From Prinia subflava (lineage: Eukaryota > Chordata > Aves > Passeriformes > Cisticolidae): 64,000 bases of DNA. The DNA lies in the NCBI RefSeq assembly GCF_021018805.1, contig NC_086248.1, forward strand, positions 24,870,922 to 24,934,921, written 5' to 3'. Numbering within the stretch: position 1 is the stretch's first letter; every line of letters starts with the position of its first letter. The position numbers and the translations under genes were made by a program. The notes below the pieces were generated by a model that saw nothing but the letters and a program-made list of their open reading frames with translations, had not been told where the DNA came from and did not search any database. Of this stretch, positions 1 to 13,500 are shown in pieces.

Positions 1-1356
1 TGCACATTTCTGGGTCTAAACCTTATGCTAATACTCTGCCAACAGCTCATTTCAAACTAAACTAATTTCATGTTACTCACAAAGAATCAACTATGAATTC
101 TACAACTTGGAACAAAGATAGTCATCAGTAAATAGATCAGAGCAGAAACATTAGGTTCTCATTCACATTGAGAACTACTTTTTTTCTTCTTCTTTTTAAT
201 AGATTTGCTCTTCTCCATGATCTACTGTTGGGTAAACAATTCTAGCAAACAAGTGTTTCAGAGTAGATTACGTGTTAAAAGTGCCTGACATCAATCTTCT
301 ATTTAACAAACAAATCTCAGCTAATGGCATAGCCCAGGGAAAATGCAAAAATAGAAGCTCATCTGAAAGGCTTCTCATAGAAGCAGCATGATTAAAGTAC
401 ATGAGGAACAATCATGCAAGTAAAGCAAGCATGATATGGTTCATGGTGACTAATCAAGGCAGTTTGTAAAGCTTATGTTATATAGCTAGTCTGAACAGAA
501 TATGTTTGTTCATTCTGGACATAATAGGAAGACAAATGAGTGAACCTGGTGTTTACCAGTGCATAAGAGTGGCACATTTCATTAGCTGGTCTCAAAGTAA
601 ACAAGACTTTGAAGCCAGGGTTCATGCTATCTAACTTGAGTCACTTAATTGAGACAGCTAAAATTAAAAAAAAAAAAAAACAAACACTTGTTACTCCATG
701 CTTAGCAAAGAGAAACAGGTATCTCCATTGGCCATACAGGTTTTGCCTCTACCAAAACATGCACGTTTTTAACCTCAGTGGAATGCATCTGATTCCATGT
801 GATACTAGCAGTCACCTAGGAAACATCTCAATAATTTTATCCAAACTGAGTAAATATCCATATAAGAGAACCCACACAGTGGCCAGTCTACAACACTATA
901 GACATACATAATGATGTACAACATACATATGCCCATATCTGTATATAGACTGTACCTCCTTTTTGTTTCTTGCTCCAACATCCCATATCTGTTCTTTCTG
1001 TTTCTGTTTTGGTTTGTTCCAATACTGACATTAATGTGTACTTTTAAACATGCTTCTTAAGTCATAATTTTTATGTGTTCAGTTCTCTCAGTACAACGGC
1101 AATTATAACCCTTTACCCCTCTTTTATGCTTACACATCACTTGCTGACTTCCCCAGGGACTCCTGCTTACATGCAGTTTGGTAAACAATTAATACACGAC
1201 TGAAAATGTATATACTCTGTATTATTATTTTAATTATTTTTTCAACAGAAGAGTATCTCCTTTGGTTTTAAGAATTTTGAAGAGTACTCCAAAGATCTAA
1301 ACAAACTACTTCCTGGCTTTTAACACTTTCTTTTTCAAAACTGGCAAAACACTTAC
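1..1356 (-). other. DST intron after E33 (partial)
   Basis: AT-rich intron with a poly-A run near 669. No further exon or repeat seen; the next DST exon is beyond the left edge. Confidence 0.8.
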
Positions 1357-1575
1357 CCTGTGTTCTTCTTGTTGTTGCTTCAGTGTTTCATATTCAAGGG
1401 CTGGTGCAGGAAGCTGAGAGATGACCATTTCTGTTTCAGTCAACCACGGCCAAAGCTCTTCATAAGTCTCCCAGAACTGGTTAACCAGGGACTGAGCCCG
1501 TTCCAGCTGGAGGTTTCTCTCGGAGTTCATTTGACAGACTGCATCATATTTCTGTAAGAGGCTTTCAATTTTTTT
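1357..1575 (-). CDS. DST: DST exon E33: spectrin-repeat rod, last exon in window
   Basis: 219 bp, 73 codons, phase 0: [20 protein letters not shown] to [15 protein letters not shown]. Contains [20 protein letters not shown] and [11 protein letters not shown]. With E32 it makes 109 codons. The acceptor is TTTTACAG. The rod continues beyond the left edge of the window. Confidence 0.95.
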
Positions 1576-4500
1576 CTGTAAAATAATATTAATTTTTTAA
1601 AAGTACGTTTTTCCATGTGTCTCACCTTCATTCCCAAACATTTGATAATTATAGCACCAATTCCCAGTGAATAAAATTACAGTTCAGATGTTTCTACAGT
1701 ACCATTGTTTAAGGTGGACAGAACCAACAAAGAGGGAGATCAGAATTTGGCAGAGTACTTGCAAAATCATTAGAACACATTTAACAATACTGATATTTAC
1801 AAATCACACTTTATTCACAGAGCTTCTGGTCAAGCTGCAAATGATCTGACTGCAGATCTTAGCCCAGCTTCCTCACTGCAGACACTTATCTTCAGTGATA
1901 CTTGGCAGAAACTAAGTTTTCCATAGCATTTCTGAATCAAAGCAAGATGAACAATACACAAAATCTCTTGGGATGTTTAGTTTGGTTTGGTGGTTTTTTT
2001 GGTGGGGTTTTCTTTTCCACTCTGGCAAGATAGTAGGATATACTGTTGTGACTGTCATTTACAAACTCACAACAGGAAACCATGAAACATTATTTTCCAG
2101 GTCAGCATACATGACTTAATGTGAATGTATTGCCATTAAGAACATAGATAATAGTGATAGAACTATAAGGCTTATACATTACAAATGTAATATTTTGAGG
2201 CGTATGATAATAAAGGAAAGGATCAACTAGCTATACTAGCTATATTTTTCCTGTGGAAAACTGCCCGTGTTATCATGTTTATGAAATATTATATGTGACA
2301 ATGCACATAAATCCTAGCCTTGGAAAAACTACAAGCAAGACTTTGAATATGAAGAAGCTCTTTTTTTTTTTTTTTTTTTTGGCAGAAGAAGCTATCTTTT
2401 CATTTGTTATGTCTTGCATGTAAATTAAGTATAGAGATGCTATCCAGAGGACAGAACATAACCTTAACACACAGATATACAGTATTTTTGACAAATAAAA
2501 ATATTTAGTAGAGACTCACACAAAACTGTTCTGCCTTATGACTACAGTTTCATAGACAGAACATCTCATCTACTTTAAATTCACTTAAGAGCAAATCAAA
2601 TTTATTCAGAGATCCTGCAGCAGAACACAATTACTGAAGCATTGTTTTTCAAGGATTGGAAGGACTGATCTATACAACATATCCAGCTTCACTGTAATTT
2701 AGGAAAAAAATCCCAACCCCACAACCACTCCTTCCTAAATGTCAACATGAAAAATCCATTGCTACATGTTTGCAGCCCTGACACTGGGCTCTCGGTGTCT
2801 GTGTGTAATAAACAAAATCATAAGAATGCCTTTCATGGGCTGTGACAGGATGGGATAATCTTGGCAAGCAAGGTCTGACATGGAAATCAGCAGAAATGAA
2901 AGTAAAGATTCACACTGAGGTGCAGAGCTGTTGAATTTGGTCCAGAAATGCTCATGTCCAGAGCATCACTGACCAAAAGAACTTGGAAGATAAACTGCCA
3001 GATCCCACACATCAACCCAGATGACTAACACCTCTTCCCTCAACCATCTATAGGCTAAAATACTATTTACTATGGATGAAGATGATAAATGGGGCTCCAA
3101 ATTAGTGTCAGGCAAAGAAGCAAGTACGCAGCGTTTGTTCTTTCAACATCCTGGAGGAAGGAGAACAACACACAACAGCGTTTCCTCTAGCACTACAATC
3201 CTCAGACAGGAAGTGACAGTAATTACTGTTTTTTCATTAGTATTTTAAAAAAGACACTAGGAATCCTTCTACTTATACACTGTCAGAATATCTAACACTG
3301 TAGCTGCAATTTAAGGAACTTTACCTTAATCATCTGTTTCTCTTCTTCAGTGCATGTTTTCATAATCTTATCCCCAGATTTAACAAGTTCATCTATAGTA
3401 TCTTTGTGCCTTAAAATCTCCATGGTAAAAGCCTTGAAACAGAATAAAAATTGGTTAGAATAGTAACTTTAAAAAAAAAAGTATTTGGAGCAAAAGCTGG
3501 TTTTGAAGTGCATTAATTATGATGGACTGAAAATTAAATCATGCCAGTACATTTTCTAGATGGAGAGTGTGCCGGCCAATAATTAACATGACAGTTGGAA
3601 ATGCATTTCTTTTACCTTTTGAACTTGCAGCTGAGCAGTGGTCTGGTCTTGCTCAAGCCTAATATCACCCAGAGACATCAGTTTCTTTTCTGTTTCTGCA
3701 ATCCAGGCAAGTTCAGCATCAGCTGCTTGATCAAACTAAATGAAGGAGACAAGAATTAGTTCAGCAGTTCTACAGATATGAAATTAGAATAATAGTGTCA
3801 AAAATTTTAAAGAAGATTAAACAGTATATTTTTGAGTTTTTAGAAAGACAGCAGCCCATTTTCCATTTGAGGTTTTTATATAAATGAAATACAATGCCCA
3901 AAATGGTTCTGGGGGATTGTAATACAAGCAACTTAATTCATAAGCATGACAAAGCAACAGAAGCAAACACGCTTTTCCAAAGCCTACAGTGTTCTAACAG
4001 TCATAAGAACTGTTATAATCTCAGAGTTTTAACTAGACTGCTTGTTTTTGTTTTATTCTACTTTTACATGGCTTTTTCATCTCTGTTTATTATTACAGCT
4101 AATGTTGTAATTATCCTGAGACACGGTTGTTTGATGTTACCCTGTTAATCTGAAGAGCTGCTTTGGTATGAAATGATCAAGGCTAAACAATCACAGTTCA
4201 ACTAAGTTAGCACAAAAACCTCACTGAATTTAGAGAAGACAGGATTTCACCCAAATCTAGGCCTCAGATTAAATGCAAAAGGGGTTTTTTGAGCATTTGG
4301 ATATAGCCAGTCCTTTTCCTAAAAGATTAACTTCTGACTACAATTAGTAAACATCTAAGTTTCAGAAATTCCCTAAAAGCACTAATGTAACAAGAGGATC
4401 TGTTTCTTACTAATTTGCAAAGAAAAGCATAAAAAGAAGGATGTGGGGATCTAAGTCTTCTGAAATGTGAGACCAAATTGAAAATAAATAAATAATCATA

Positions 4501-7500
4501 CATTCGCTCTTCAGATCAAGTTCATAGGCATGCATCTTAGCACACACATGTTGCAGTACACAATCAGGGCACCTCTGAGCCTAAGCCATAGAGAAATATT
4601 ACACGTGATGTATCAGATGCACACTGAAGAAACTGCTAAGAATTTATTTATTGAATTTGTTAAAACTCTGCCCCCTCTCAAAAATTAACCGAAGCTTAAT
4701 ATAACCCTGAGTTATTGTGGAAGTCTGTCAGGATGTTTTAGGTCAGAAGCTGCTACTTGTGCTGTTGATGCCCACACTTTCTTCAGAAATCTTCTTCTGA
4801 ACACTCTCAGTCACACTCGTCTTTAAAATATGCTGGTCTGCGCCTTTATGGCTGTAGTCCATAATAGTCCTGTTCCTTAATATAACTGGAATTCCCTTTA
4901 GTCACTAAAGTCACTAACTCAGAATTTTCTCAGTGGTTAATCATGAGTCTCACAGAATGAAAGAAACAGTTCTGAGATTTCGTTCTTTATGAGTCAATCT
5001 TTCTCAGTCTTTATAACCCATTTGTTATATGAAAGAGCAGCACATTCTTTTTCACTATATGTCATTTCTCATTTAAAGTAACAGAAAGTAAGACTTGTCC
5101 TAAATATTGTGACATCCTACTAGAAAGGTATGTTCTGAAATAATCAGTTCTGTAAACATTAGCATGAAGCACATGCACCAGTGGTAGTTAAATCCTGGCT
5201 TTAGAAACTACGGTTCACAATCAAGGTTTTCAGAAATCAATCTATTTATGACAGAAATGGAGGAGATTATTTCAAATGTGTTAGATGTACAAACTAACTG
5301 CAGTGTGACTTCCTGATACCAAATATTCATGGGTATGTAAGTAATATTGAGGAAATATTAAATGGAAATCAAGGCATGACGCTGAAACTCCTAAGTTAAG
5401 TAGCACTGAGGAAGGGAAGAACCCTCGGTTTGCTGAAGATATAGGATTTCCAATTTGTGATGCTTAAAAACAACATTAAGGAATAAAACACATAAAATTG
5501 GCACTCTCTGCATCCAAAATTTGAAATTTCTCTTCCCATTATACATGGCAGTTACTTATGAGCCCTGAGCTACACTTTGAGTCACTCTAAAATTGTCTAC
5601 TTAATCCCCATCCAGTTTAACCAAGCATAGTTCATTGTGGTACATTTTCTTCTGATCAGGGATGATTGATTTCCAAATCTGATGATGCTGTGATTTTCTC
5701 CATGAATGCTTTCTAAAGCATTCTCTATGGCTGCTTTTGAGTGAAGAACAAGTAAGCCCAGAGTAGAATATGACCTTGTGTTTCTACATAGGACTCCTTC
5801 ACTATAGGACCCCACCAAGGACTTCAATCTTGAGAAATGAAGACTAAAACCTGCAGCTGAATTTATCTCTATTATCAGTCTGGGACCATTTTGCCCAGGT
5901 AGTTAAAAACCCTGGGCACTGCATTTGTCTTTTATTCTTCCAGCTTCCATTCACAACACGAAGCTATTCTGCCTAATTATCTGTGTTTCTTGCTGCATTC
6001 CTCACTTTGGTCCAGGAACATCTCGCACGAAACCCACACTTACTCCTACCAAAGCCTTGTATTCTCAGCAGCTTTGTCCTCCACCCAAAACTTCTTAATA
6101 GTATAGGCACTTCAACAAGTTGCCACAGGGCACAACTTATTTTTTATTTTGCACAGATAAATGGGAAGTATCTTATCCTTTGCTGGAAGCATATTAAGCC
6201 ACCTGAAACTTATCACAGGATAGGGGTATAGGAGCTTATTGTGATGATGTGGGTTGGCTGACGTGGAGGTTAGGGGTATGCAGGATGAGAGTGCAACGTG
6301 CCCTTGCAACATCAGCTGGTGGAATAGCAGCTCTGGACTTTTCATGTCAGGACCTGAAACTGTTCAACTTATGCTAGAGGATGCAACATACTCATGGAAT
6401 TCAGAAAATCTGAAGGAGAGCCAATATATAATCTCCTATCTCACTTTATCACTCATTAAAAAAAATAAAAATCACCCTTCATTTTTAAGGATTAGGTTAA
6501 TGAGACAAGAAGATACTAACTAGCAAACCCCTTAAAAAGAAACCTGTAGTTATTTTTAGGCTCACTTAGAAGAAAATCTGAATTACTGTCAGTCTCTTTT
6601 AGTCAGCTTTTAGCAAATTTTGAAATTATCACACATGCTTTCTCCTTGTGCTGTTACAACAGTTAATGGGAACTACATTGCAAAAGGAGAAATCTCCACC
6701 AATATTTTTATGCCTGAACTGGAAAACTGTGTTTCCACAATGCATTTATAAGCTGGCTTAAATATGACACTACTTAGTGACAAAATTCGAGTCCGTTTCT
6801 CAGAGTGTATCCATATATACTTCTGTGCACATACAGAAACCTCCACATATTAAATAACTCGGATTTTGGGCCCCAAGAAGAAAAGCATAGTAGATATTAA
6901 TAAAAGCAGTGTTCTTTAAATCCTTGAACAAGGTCATCCAGCTTTTAATTGTCTAATGTGCAGAGGAGCTAGACAATCAGTGATGCTAAAAGGTGTGTCC
7001 AACCTAGCAATGTCAGTGTCACATCCAGAAAAGGCGGCTCAGGATCTTGGACCATATTTTACTTAACACAACACAATGTACGAAAGACATGGGCCATTCA
7101 GTTTTTAAACAAACTCCAACTTAAGGAGCCACAGGATAGTAACAGCAATTTTAGATAAAATAATATTGTTTGTATCTACAAAAAGGGAGACAACTATAAC
7201 AGAGTAACAGATTTCTGGCATTCATGTTTTAACACTGGAATCCCATTTCATTCAAATGGGCCTTTTGTTGCTCAAGCTAACAAAACTTTTGGCAACATTA
7301 TTAAAAGACAGCTTTTGTTTAAGTACACACGGCCAGAGACTGTTACTGTCCAAAGAAAAGTTTTCAGTACCTGCTGGGATCTCAGGATGGCAGCATCAAT
7401 CTCATCCACCTTCTGAGAGATGGTGTCACTCACTAATCTGTAACGCTCGTTGTCCTCCGTTATCATCTTGTCCAGCCCCTCTCTGGCCCTCCATGGCACC

Positions 7501-10500
7501 AGCTCCAGGAAGGCACTGCCAACTTCATTCAGAGTGTCCACTAAGCCTTTGTTGTTCTTTGCTTCTTTCTTCAGTTCCTGTAAAAGGCCATTCAAAACAA
7601 TGAAACCATTTAAACATGGCAGTATATGAACGGAACATGCACAGTTTGCAGTTTTTTCATTCTTTCAACTACTCCACGAGTCTAGAACTGAAATGTTTTC
7701 CACACAAACCAAAGGGCTAAATTAGAATACTGATTTTCAGCTAAAATGTATTAGCTTTTTGATACTGTGAGTGTTTGACAGAAAGGTAGGTGATTCTCAA
7801 GGGAATTTTCCACAGACTCTAACCTAAATATACTTCTCCATTCAGTATGATTGTCTGAATATTTTCTAAGAATTGTTAGTACTTCATGAAGCATCCAAAG
7901 AGAATAAAACGAATGGGTGATTGTGAACTGCAACTCCATAAGGAACTAAGTCATCAGCAAATGAAATCAGCAGGCAATATAACAAAATATGATTAATTCA
8001 AATGACTTCTGCAATGACTGGATTAAATTTCAAGCACATATTCACACAAAGGAATGAGTTTTTACCTGTAGAGAACTCCCCATCTACTGGAGAAATTTAA
8101 CAGAATTTTTTTAAGCTTCCACCCTCAACATTTTCCATACCATACAGCTTACACTACATTTTTTCTTTTGAAATAAATCTTGTTAAATTAGTAATATCTG
8201 TTTAAAATGCTGACACTTTACAAGATTTTATCCATGCCACAGCTAAAGAACTAAAATAACTTTGTTTGACAGCTTATGAAGTTTCCCAGTCTTACGTAGC
8301 TCCTTGAATAAAATGAAAATGTTGTGCTTCTCTTGTGCTAAAAATAAACCTCAATTTCATAGGTGATTATAACAGTCTCTGGAAAAAAAAAGTTGGATTA
8401 TTAACTATTGTTATATTTAGTTAAATGATCAGATGTCAAAATTAGTTATTCAAAAATTATTTCATATCAAGCAAAAATTAACACAAAACCTTGCCAAATC
8501 ACAGAACAGTAAATAATTCACAGGTTCTAAAACCTACTTTTTGTCTTTCTTGTACTCGGCTTAATTCTTCACCCTTTGGTATTTGAGTTTCATATGAGAG
8601 TAGCTCCATCTCTACTTCATCAAGCCATTTGCAGAGCTTCTCATGAGTTGAGTGCAGTTGGCGTGCAAGCTGCAGAGCCTGCTCTAAAGTCTTGGATACA
8701 TCAGAACTTAATTTTGTAATGTCTTTGTATCTTGCTTTAATGCCTTCCAGTTTATCTTGAACAATTACAACTTCATCACCTAAAATATTAAAGGAATGTT
8801 ATTTCCCATGATCACAAATATTAAAAACAAAAAAAAACCCCAAAAAACCTAAAATCCCCAACTCCATATATTAGAGAAAACTCAGTATTTAATTTATAAA
8901 ATAATCCAAACAAGGTGACAAGGCCAATCCTCAACTGCTGTAAATTATCCTACCATCACTACAGCCCTCAGAGCTACAAAGTTTACCTCAGTTTAGGATC
9001 GGTCCTTATGGTTTTTTTCTGCTTTACTAAACTATTACAAAGTGAGGAGTTAAATCCAATTTTAAACAGAAATGTTCTTATAAAAAATTCCCCCTAAATT
9101 AATAATACTTCTTATAAAGGTGAAATAAAAGATATAAAAGTGTTACCAAAAATGTAAAGAACAACACCAACAAAAAAATCTACATATTACTAACTAGACT
9201 TTCAATTACAGCAGATTTTGACATCACAGTTCACCCTCATTGCTGTCCATTTGAAACACAACTCAAAAGGCTAAAAGAAAAACAATGCATTGCAATTTAT
9301 TAGCCATAATATTAGAAATGTTGAGATTTTGTCATAGAATATGTGTAATGTCACAGCTTGGAACAAAAAAGGACAATACCTGCACAAACATACGTGTCAA
9401 GGGGTTCAAGAACTTTACAAGTCCTGGAAATCTGGACAGATGTTGAGCTACAGCACAGACACATTGTACAGAACTGGAATGCAGCTTTTCCCACAGTATT
9501 AGTTCCCATGGCAGAAGTTTTCCCCTTGCAGTAACAGGTAGTCTAATATTTGTTCATCTGTGGATGCTTGCAGGGAATTTACTGTGTCCACTGCCAAAGA
9601 GCCTCCATTATGAGTAATGTCCATAACTCACTATTAGGAATGGAATGAAGGTTCACTAAAATAATTTTCCACTAAAAATAATAAAAGGATTCAAGGGCCA
9701 AATTCTCTACAGCCATAAAAGGTCTTTTGCTCACTTACATTAAAAGTAAAATTGGCCCCAAAACATAACCTAGCTTGACCTCAAACCTTATTACAATAAA
9801 CAACTATGATTGCTTTAGCCAGTAAATATGAACCATATTTACAAGTTCCACTTTGATTTTCTTAGGAACCTACAAGTACAAGAAAAAAAAAAAAGTATGA
9901 CAAATTACAGATTTATGTAAGTTCTCACCTGTTGTTTGCTTAAGAAGCTCTAAGCCATTTTGTATAGCCAAATCAACATTTTGTTTTCTAAGAAGAATCT
10001 CTTCCTGAAGATCCTATGAATAAAGGTCATTTATGTTAGCACAGATCTAAAAAAAAAATTATTTTTATTTAGACTAAGTACATTGACATTTTTAACAAAG
10101 TATCTTAATGAAAATAAATGATGTATGGGGATATAAATCAAATTAAAAACATGAATTAAATAAGAAATGAACAGAAATCAAAATACCAGTAGTTCAGAGT
10201 GCTGCTTCTCAAGCAATTCTGTGTTGCAATCTTGGACTGACAATTTGTTCAGTTTATCATGGATTTCATTCAGCCAGTTCATCAATTCAACTTCGTCCTC
10301 CCCAAAAATCTGAGCATTGCTGTAAGCTTGCTGGAGAAGTTCAGACCTGCTGTTGCTCTTCTCTTGAATTTCAATGTACCGTGCCTGAGCAGAATCTAGC
10401 TTTTCCTGCACCACATCTTTATCTTCCCTGGAGCTCATAGTCTTTAGAGACTGACCAGCACTAGTGGCCTGATGTAAACTCTTATTGTGAGCTAGGACAT

Positions 10501-13500
10501 CATCTTCTAGGGCCTATATTTTATTTTAAATAGTGAAGAATAATGAAAAAGAAAATCAGAAAAACGTAAAATAAATGTAAGTGGAATGAAATAAAAATTG
10601 AACAAAAAAGGACATATTGCCAACATAAATATATAAAACTTAAATTACAGGGGGAAAAAATGAAACAGTATGGTAAAATGAGAATGGTGCAGCAGCTTTG
10701 CCAGTTGTGTTATGTTTTATAGAAGCATCCAAAAAGAACGACCAAAGCAAGTGAGTGGTTTGTATCTTACTTTATGCTGAGCAATTTGCTGCTGCAGTTT
10801 GGAGGCCTGTGTTCCAATAGGCTCTGCATTTGCAAGCCTCTTCTCTGTGCTTGTCAGCCACTCCACCAGGGGCTCCAGAGCTTCATGGAACTGCTGTGCT
10901 ACCACCAAGATGCCCTCCAGCTGGCGGTTCCTGTCAATGCACCCAGGGAATGGTTATCTTCTGTGATGGGGTAAGTGGCAAACAGTTTTAATAAAGAAAA
11001 AAGTCCCTTGAATTCTTGGGAAAACACCCCAGAAATAATTCAATCTCGTTATAAGAGCCAGTCACCAAAAGAAGCAGACATATATCCATGATACTTAATG
11101 AAAAGCAAGGTAAAGTAAAAATCAAATAAAATTAAAAACAAACACCTCCAAGGCATTTGGTTTTGAAACCAAAAACACTGGTTTTGAAAATAAAAATAAT
11201 ATCACTTTATTCATATACTTTTTGCTAAAAATAATCTAGCACTCCATTCAGCAAAACATTGTTTTATACCCAGTTAAGATTGTTCTCTAGTGTGCAGTAG
11301 TCTTAAAGCATAAGGCTACATTCTCTTGACTATTATACATATTTTAAAGTTAGCCAAAGGCTTTACTGAACCAGAACATACTGTCATGCTTCCTCAGTGT
11401 TGTAAAATATCTTTAAACATTTTTTCAGTGGTGACAACAAAATTATTTGGTTCTAAATTTGCATCTCTTGTCCTGGATAAAAACTCTCAATGAAGTTAGT
11501 GAGACAACATTAATAACGCACAGAGACTTGACCTCCAGAACAGAAAAGCAGTATCTGAAACATTTCTGGTTCAGATCATCAGATGTCAGAAAAGACTCTT
11601 GATTACAGCCAAGTCTTCTTTACAAGCAGTACTGAACAAATGTCATTCAAGCAGACTTTTAGGAGAGATTTGTTCTACATGAAAACATCACAATAACGTT
11701 TTTTAAATTAGGATCTCGTTCCAGACAAAAGCTACATTTATATGTGCTTTCCAAGGCTTATAAAGAAGGCAGACTTGACATACTTAGCCATGGAACACTC
11801 TGTGGGGTACTCTACATAGTTGTCAAAACCATCCTCAAATTCCTTCTTCATTTCTAGAGACCAGCCAAAGAACAATGGAAACAAGCTTGCAGCTAATGGA
11901 TGGCTTGGAAAAAGCTGCAATTTCATTTGTAATTAGATATCACCAGACTGGGAGTATATTATTAAATTAAACATGACATTAACATTTACCCCAGCTAATG
12001 AGTCAGATTCCTTCAATAAAAAAGAAAAAAAAAAAGGAAATAATGGTCTATTAGTGGTTGACTAATTAAATAATCCTATTATTAGTATGAGGTAATAAAA
12101 CAGGTTCAGCTAAAGAGAGGCTACCAGAAGGGATAGGAGACAGCAGAGGTGAGGTGAGCTCAATGCTACTTTAAGTACCAACACAACCATTTGTTCTTCA
12201 CGGTAAAGCTTCACTGGGCACTTTAAATTTTAATTCAACTTCCCAATTCCTCTCTTACTCTCAATTATAGGCCTTTTTCCAAGCTGTTTTATGCACTCTT
12301 CTCTCTACTCTGAAAAAGACTGTCCTTCTCAAATCTCCACTCAGAAAACATGTTCAGTGACCCTTTCAACACAGATTTCTTCAAAGACACTTTACAGTTC
12401 ATAAGTTTACAGATATTTTATACATTGACAACAACTCATAAGTGTAAGTCTGTGTAAACACAGATACTGTGTGCATGGATTTTGTTCGATTTTTTTTCAA
12501 TTGGAACTTGAAGTGGACCTCAATATCTTTTAAGAGATAAGGTTTTCTGTGTTGCTAGAATATATGTATCTGTATACTTTAAGGGTCCTTTTTTTCTTGA
12601 AAAATAAGAGAGCTCAGCACCTTGCATGCATCTGCAACTGACATGGTGACCTCTAAGTTGCAGAAACTAATTATGTAGATGATATTAAAAAAAAAAAAAA
12701 AGGAATTGAGTGCCCCTTCTTTGCAGCAGCATTTCAAGACTTTGAAGTTCCAACAGAATGTCACTTATTTGTTAGGTGTAAAATTTGCACTTGATTCTAT
12801 TGCAAAAGAGGTTTTTGCCTCAAAACACTTGCATTCTAATTAATTTACAGAGATAAAATATTAAGAAGATGCATATGTAGTTAATCCTAGCAGATTATCA
12901 CATCTTAGACTAAATGTTCTTTAAAGAGCTTTTGGTCTCTTTAGGTCACTTTCCTTCACTTTTTCCTCAGAGAACCCATTACATCAACACCAAGACACTA
13001 AGACATCATGCAGTCAAAAGCACGATAGCGCTTCACAGCATAGAGTTCCACATGCTGCTTCCAAACATCTATCACAAGCTATGTCCACATTTTTCAAATC
13101 CATGAAAGAATTTCAAGTACCTCGTTTCAGCTTTACTGAGCAAGGCATCCCATCGACTATCCAGGAAACTCAGCTGTTTCAGGATTTTCACTCTGTCAGC
13201 AGCCTCTGCCGACTCCGCGATTTTCTCCCCTTCGCGCTTGATTGCCTCCACGGTGGGCTTGCGGTCATCCAGCAGCCTCTGCAGAAGCTACAGAGAAAGC
13301 AATCAAGCACCATTAAGGAAATATTGCAATAATGCAAATGTAACAACAGCAGACTTCTTGAAAAGCCGATAAAACAGAAAAAAACCCCAAAAAAACGAAA
13401 CCACAATGCCTATATTGTGATAAAAATGTGAACAAAGCTAACCAAAGAGATGCACATAACACACACATCAACCTCTTTCCTGACCAACAAAGGCTCATTT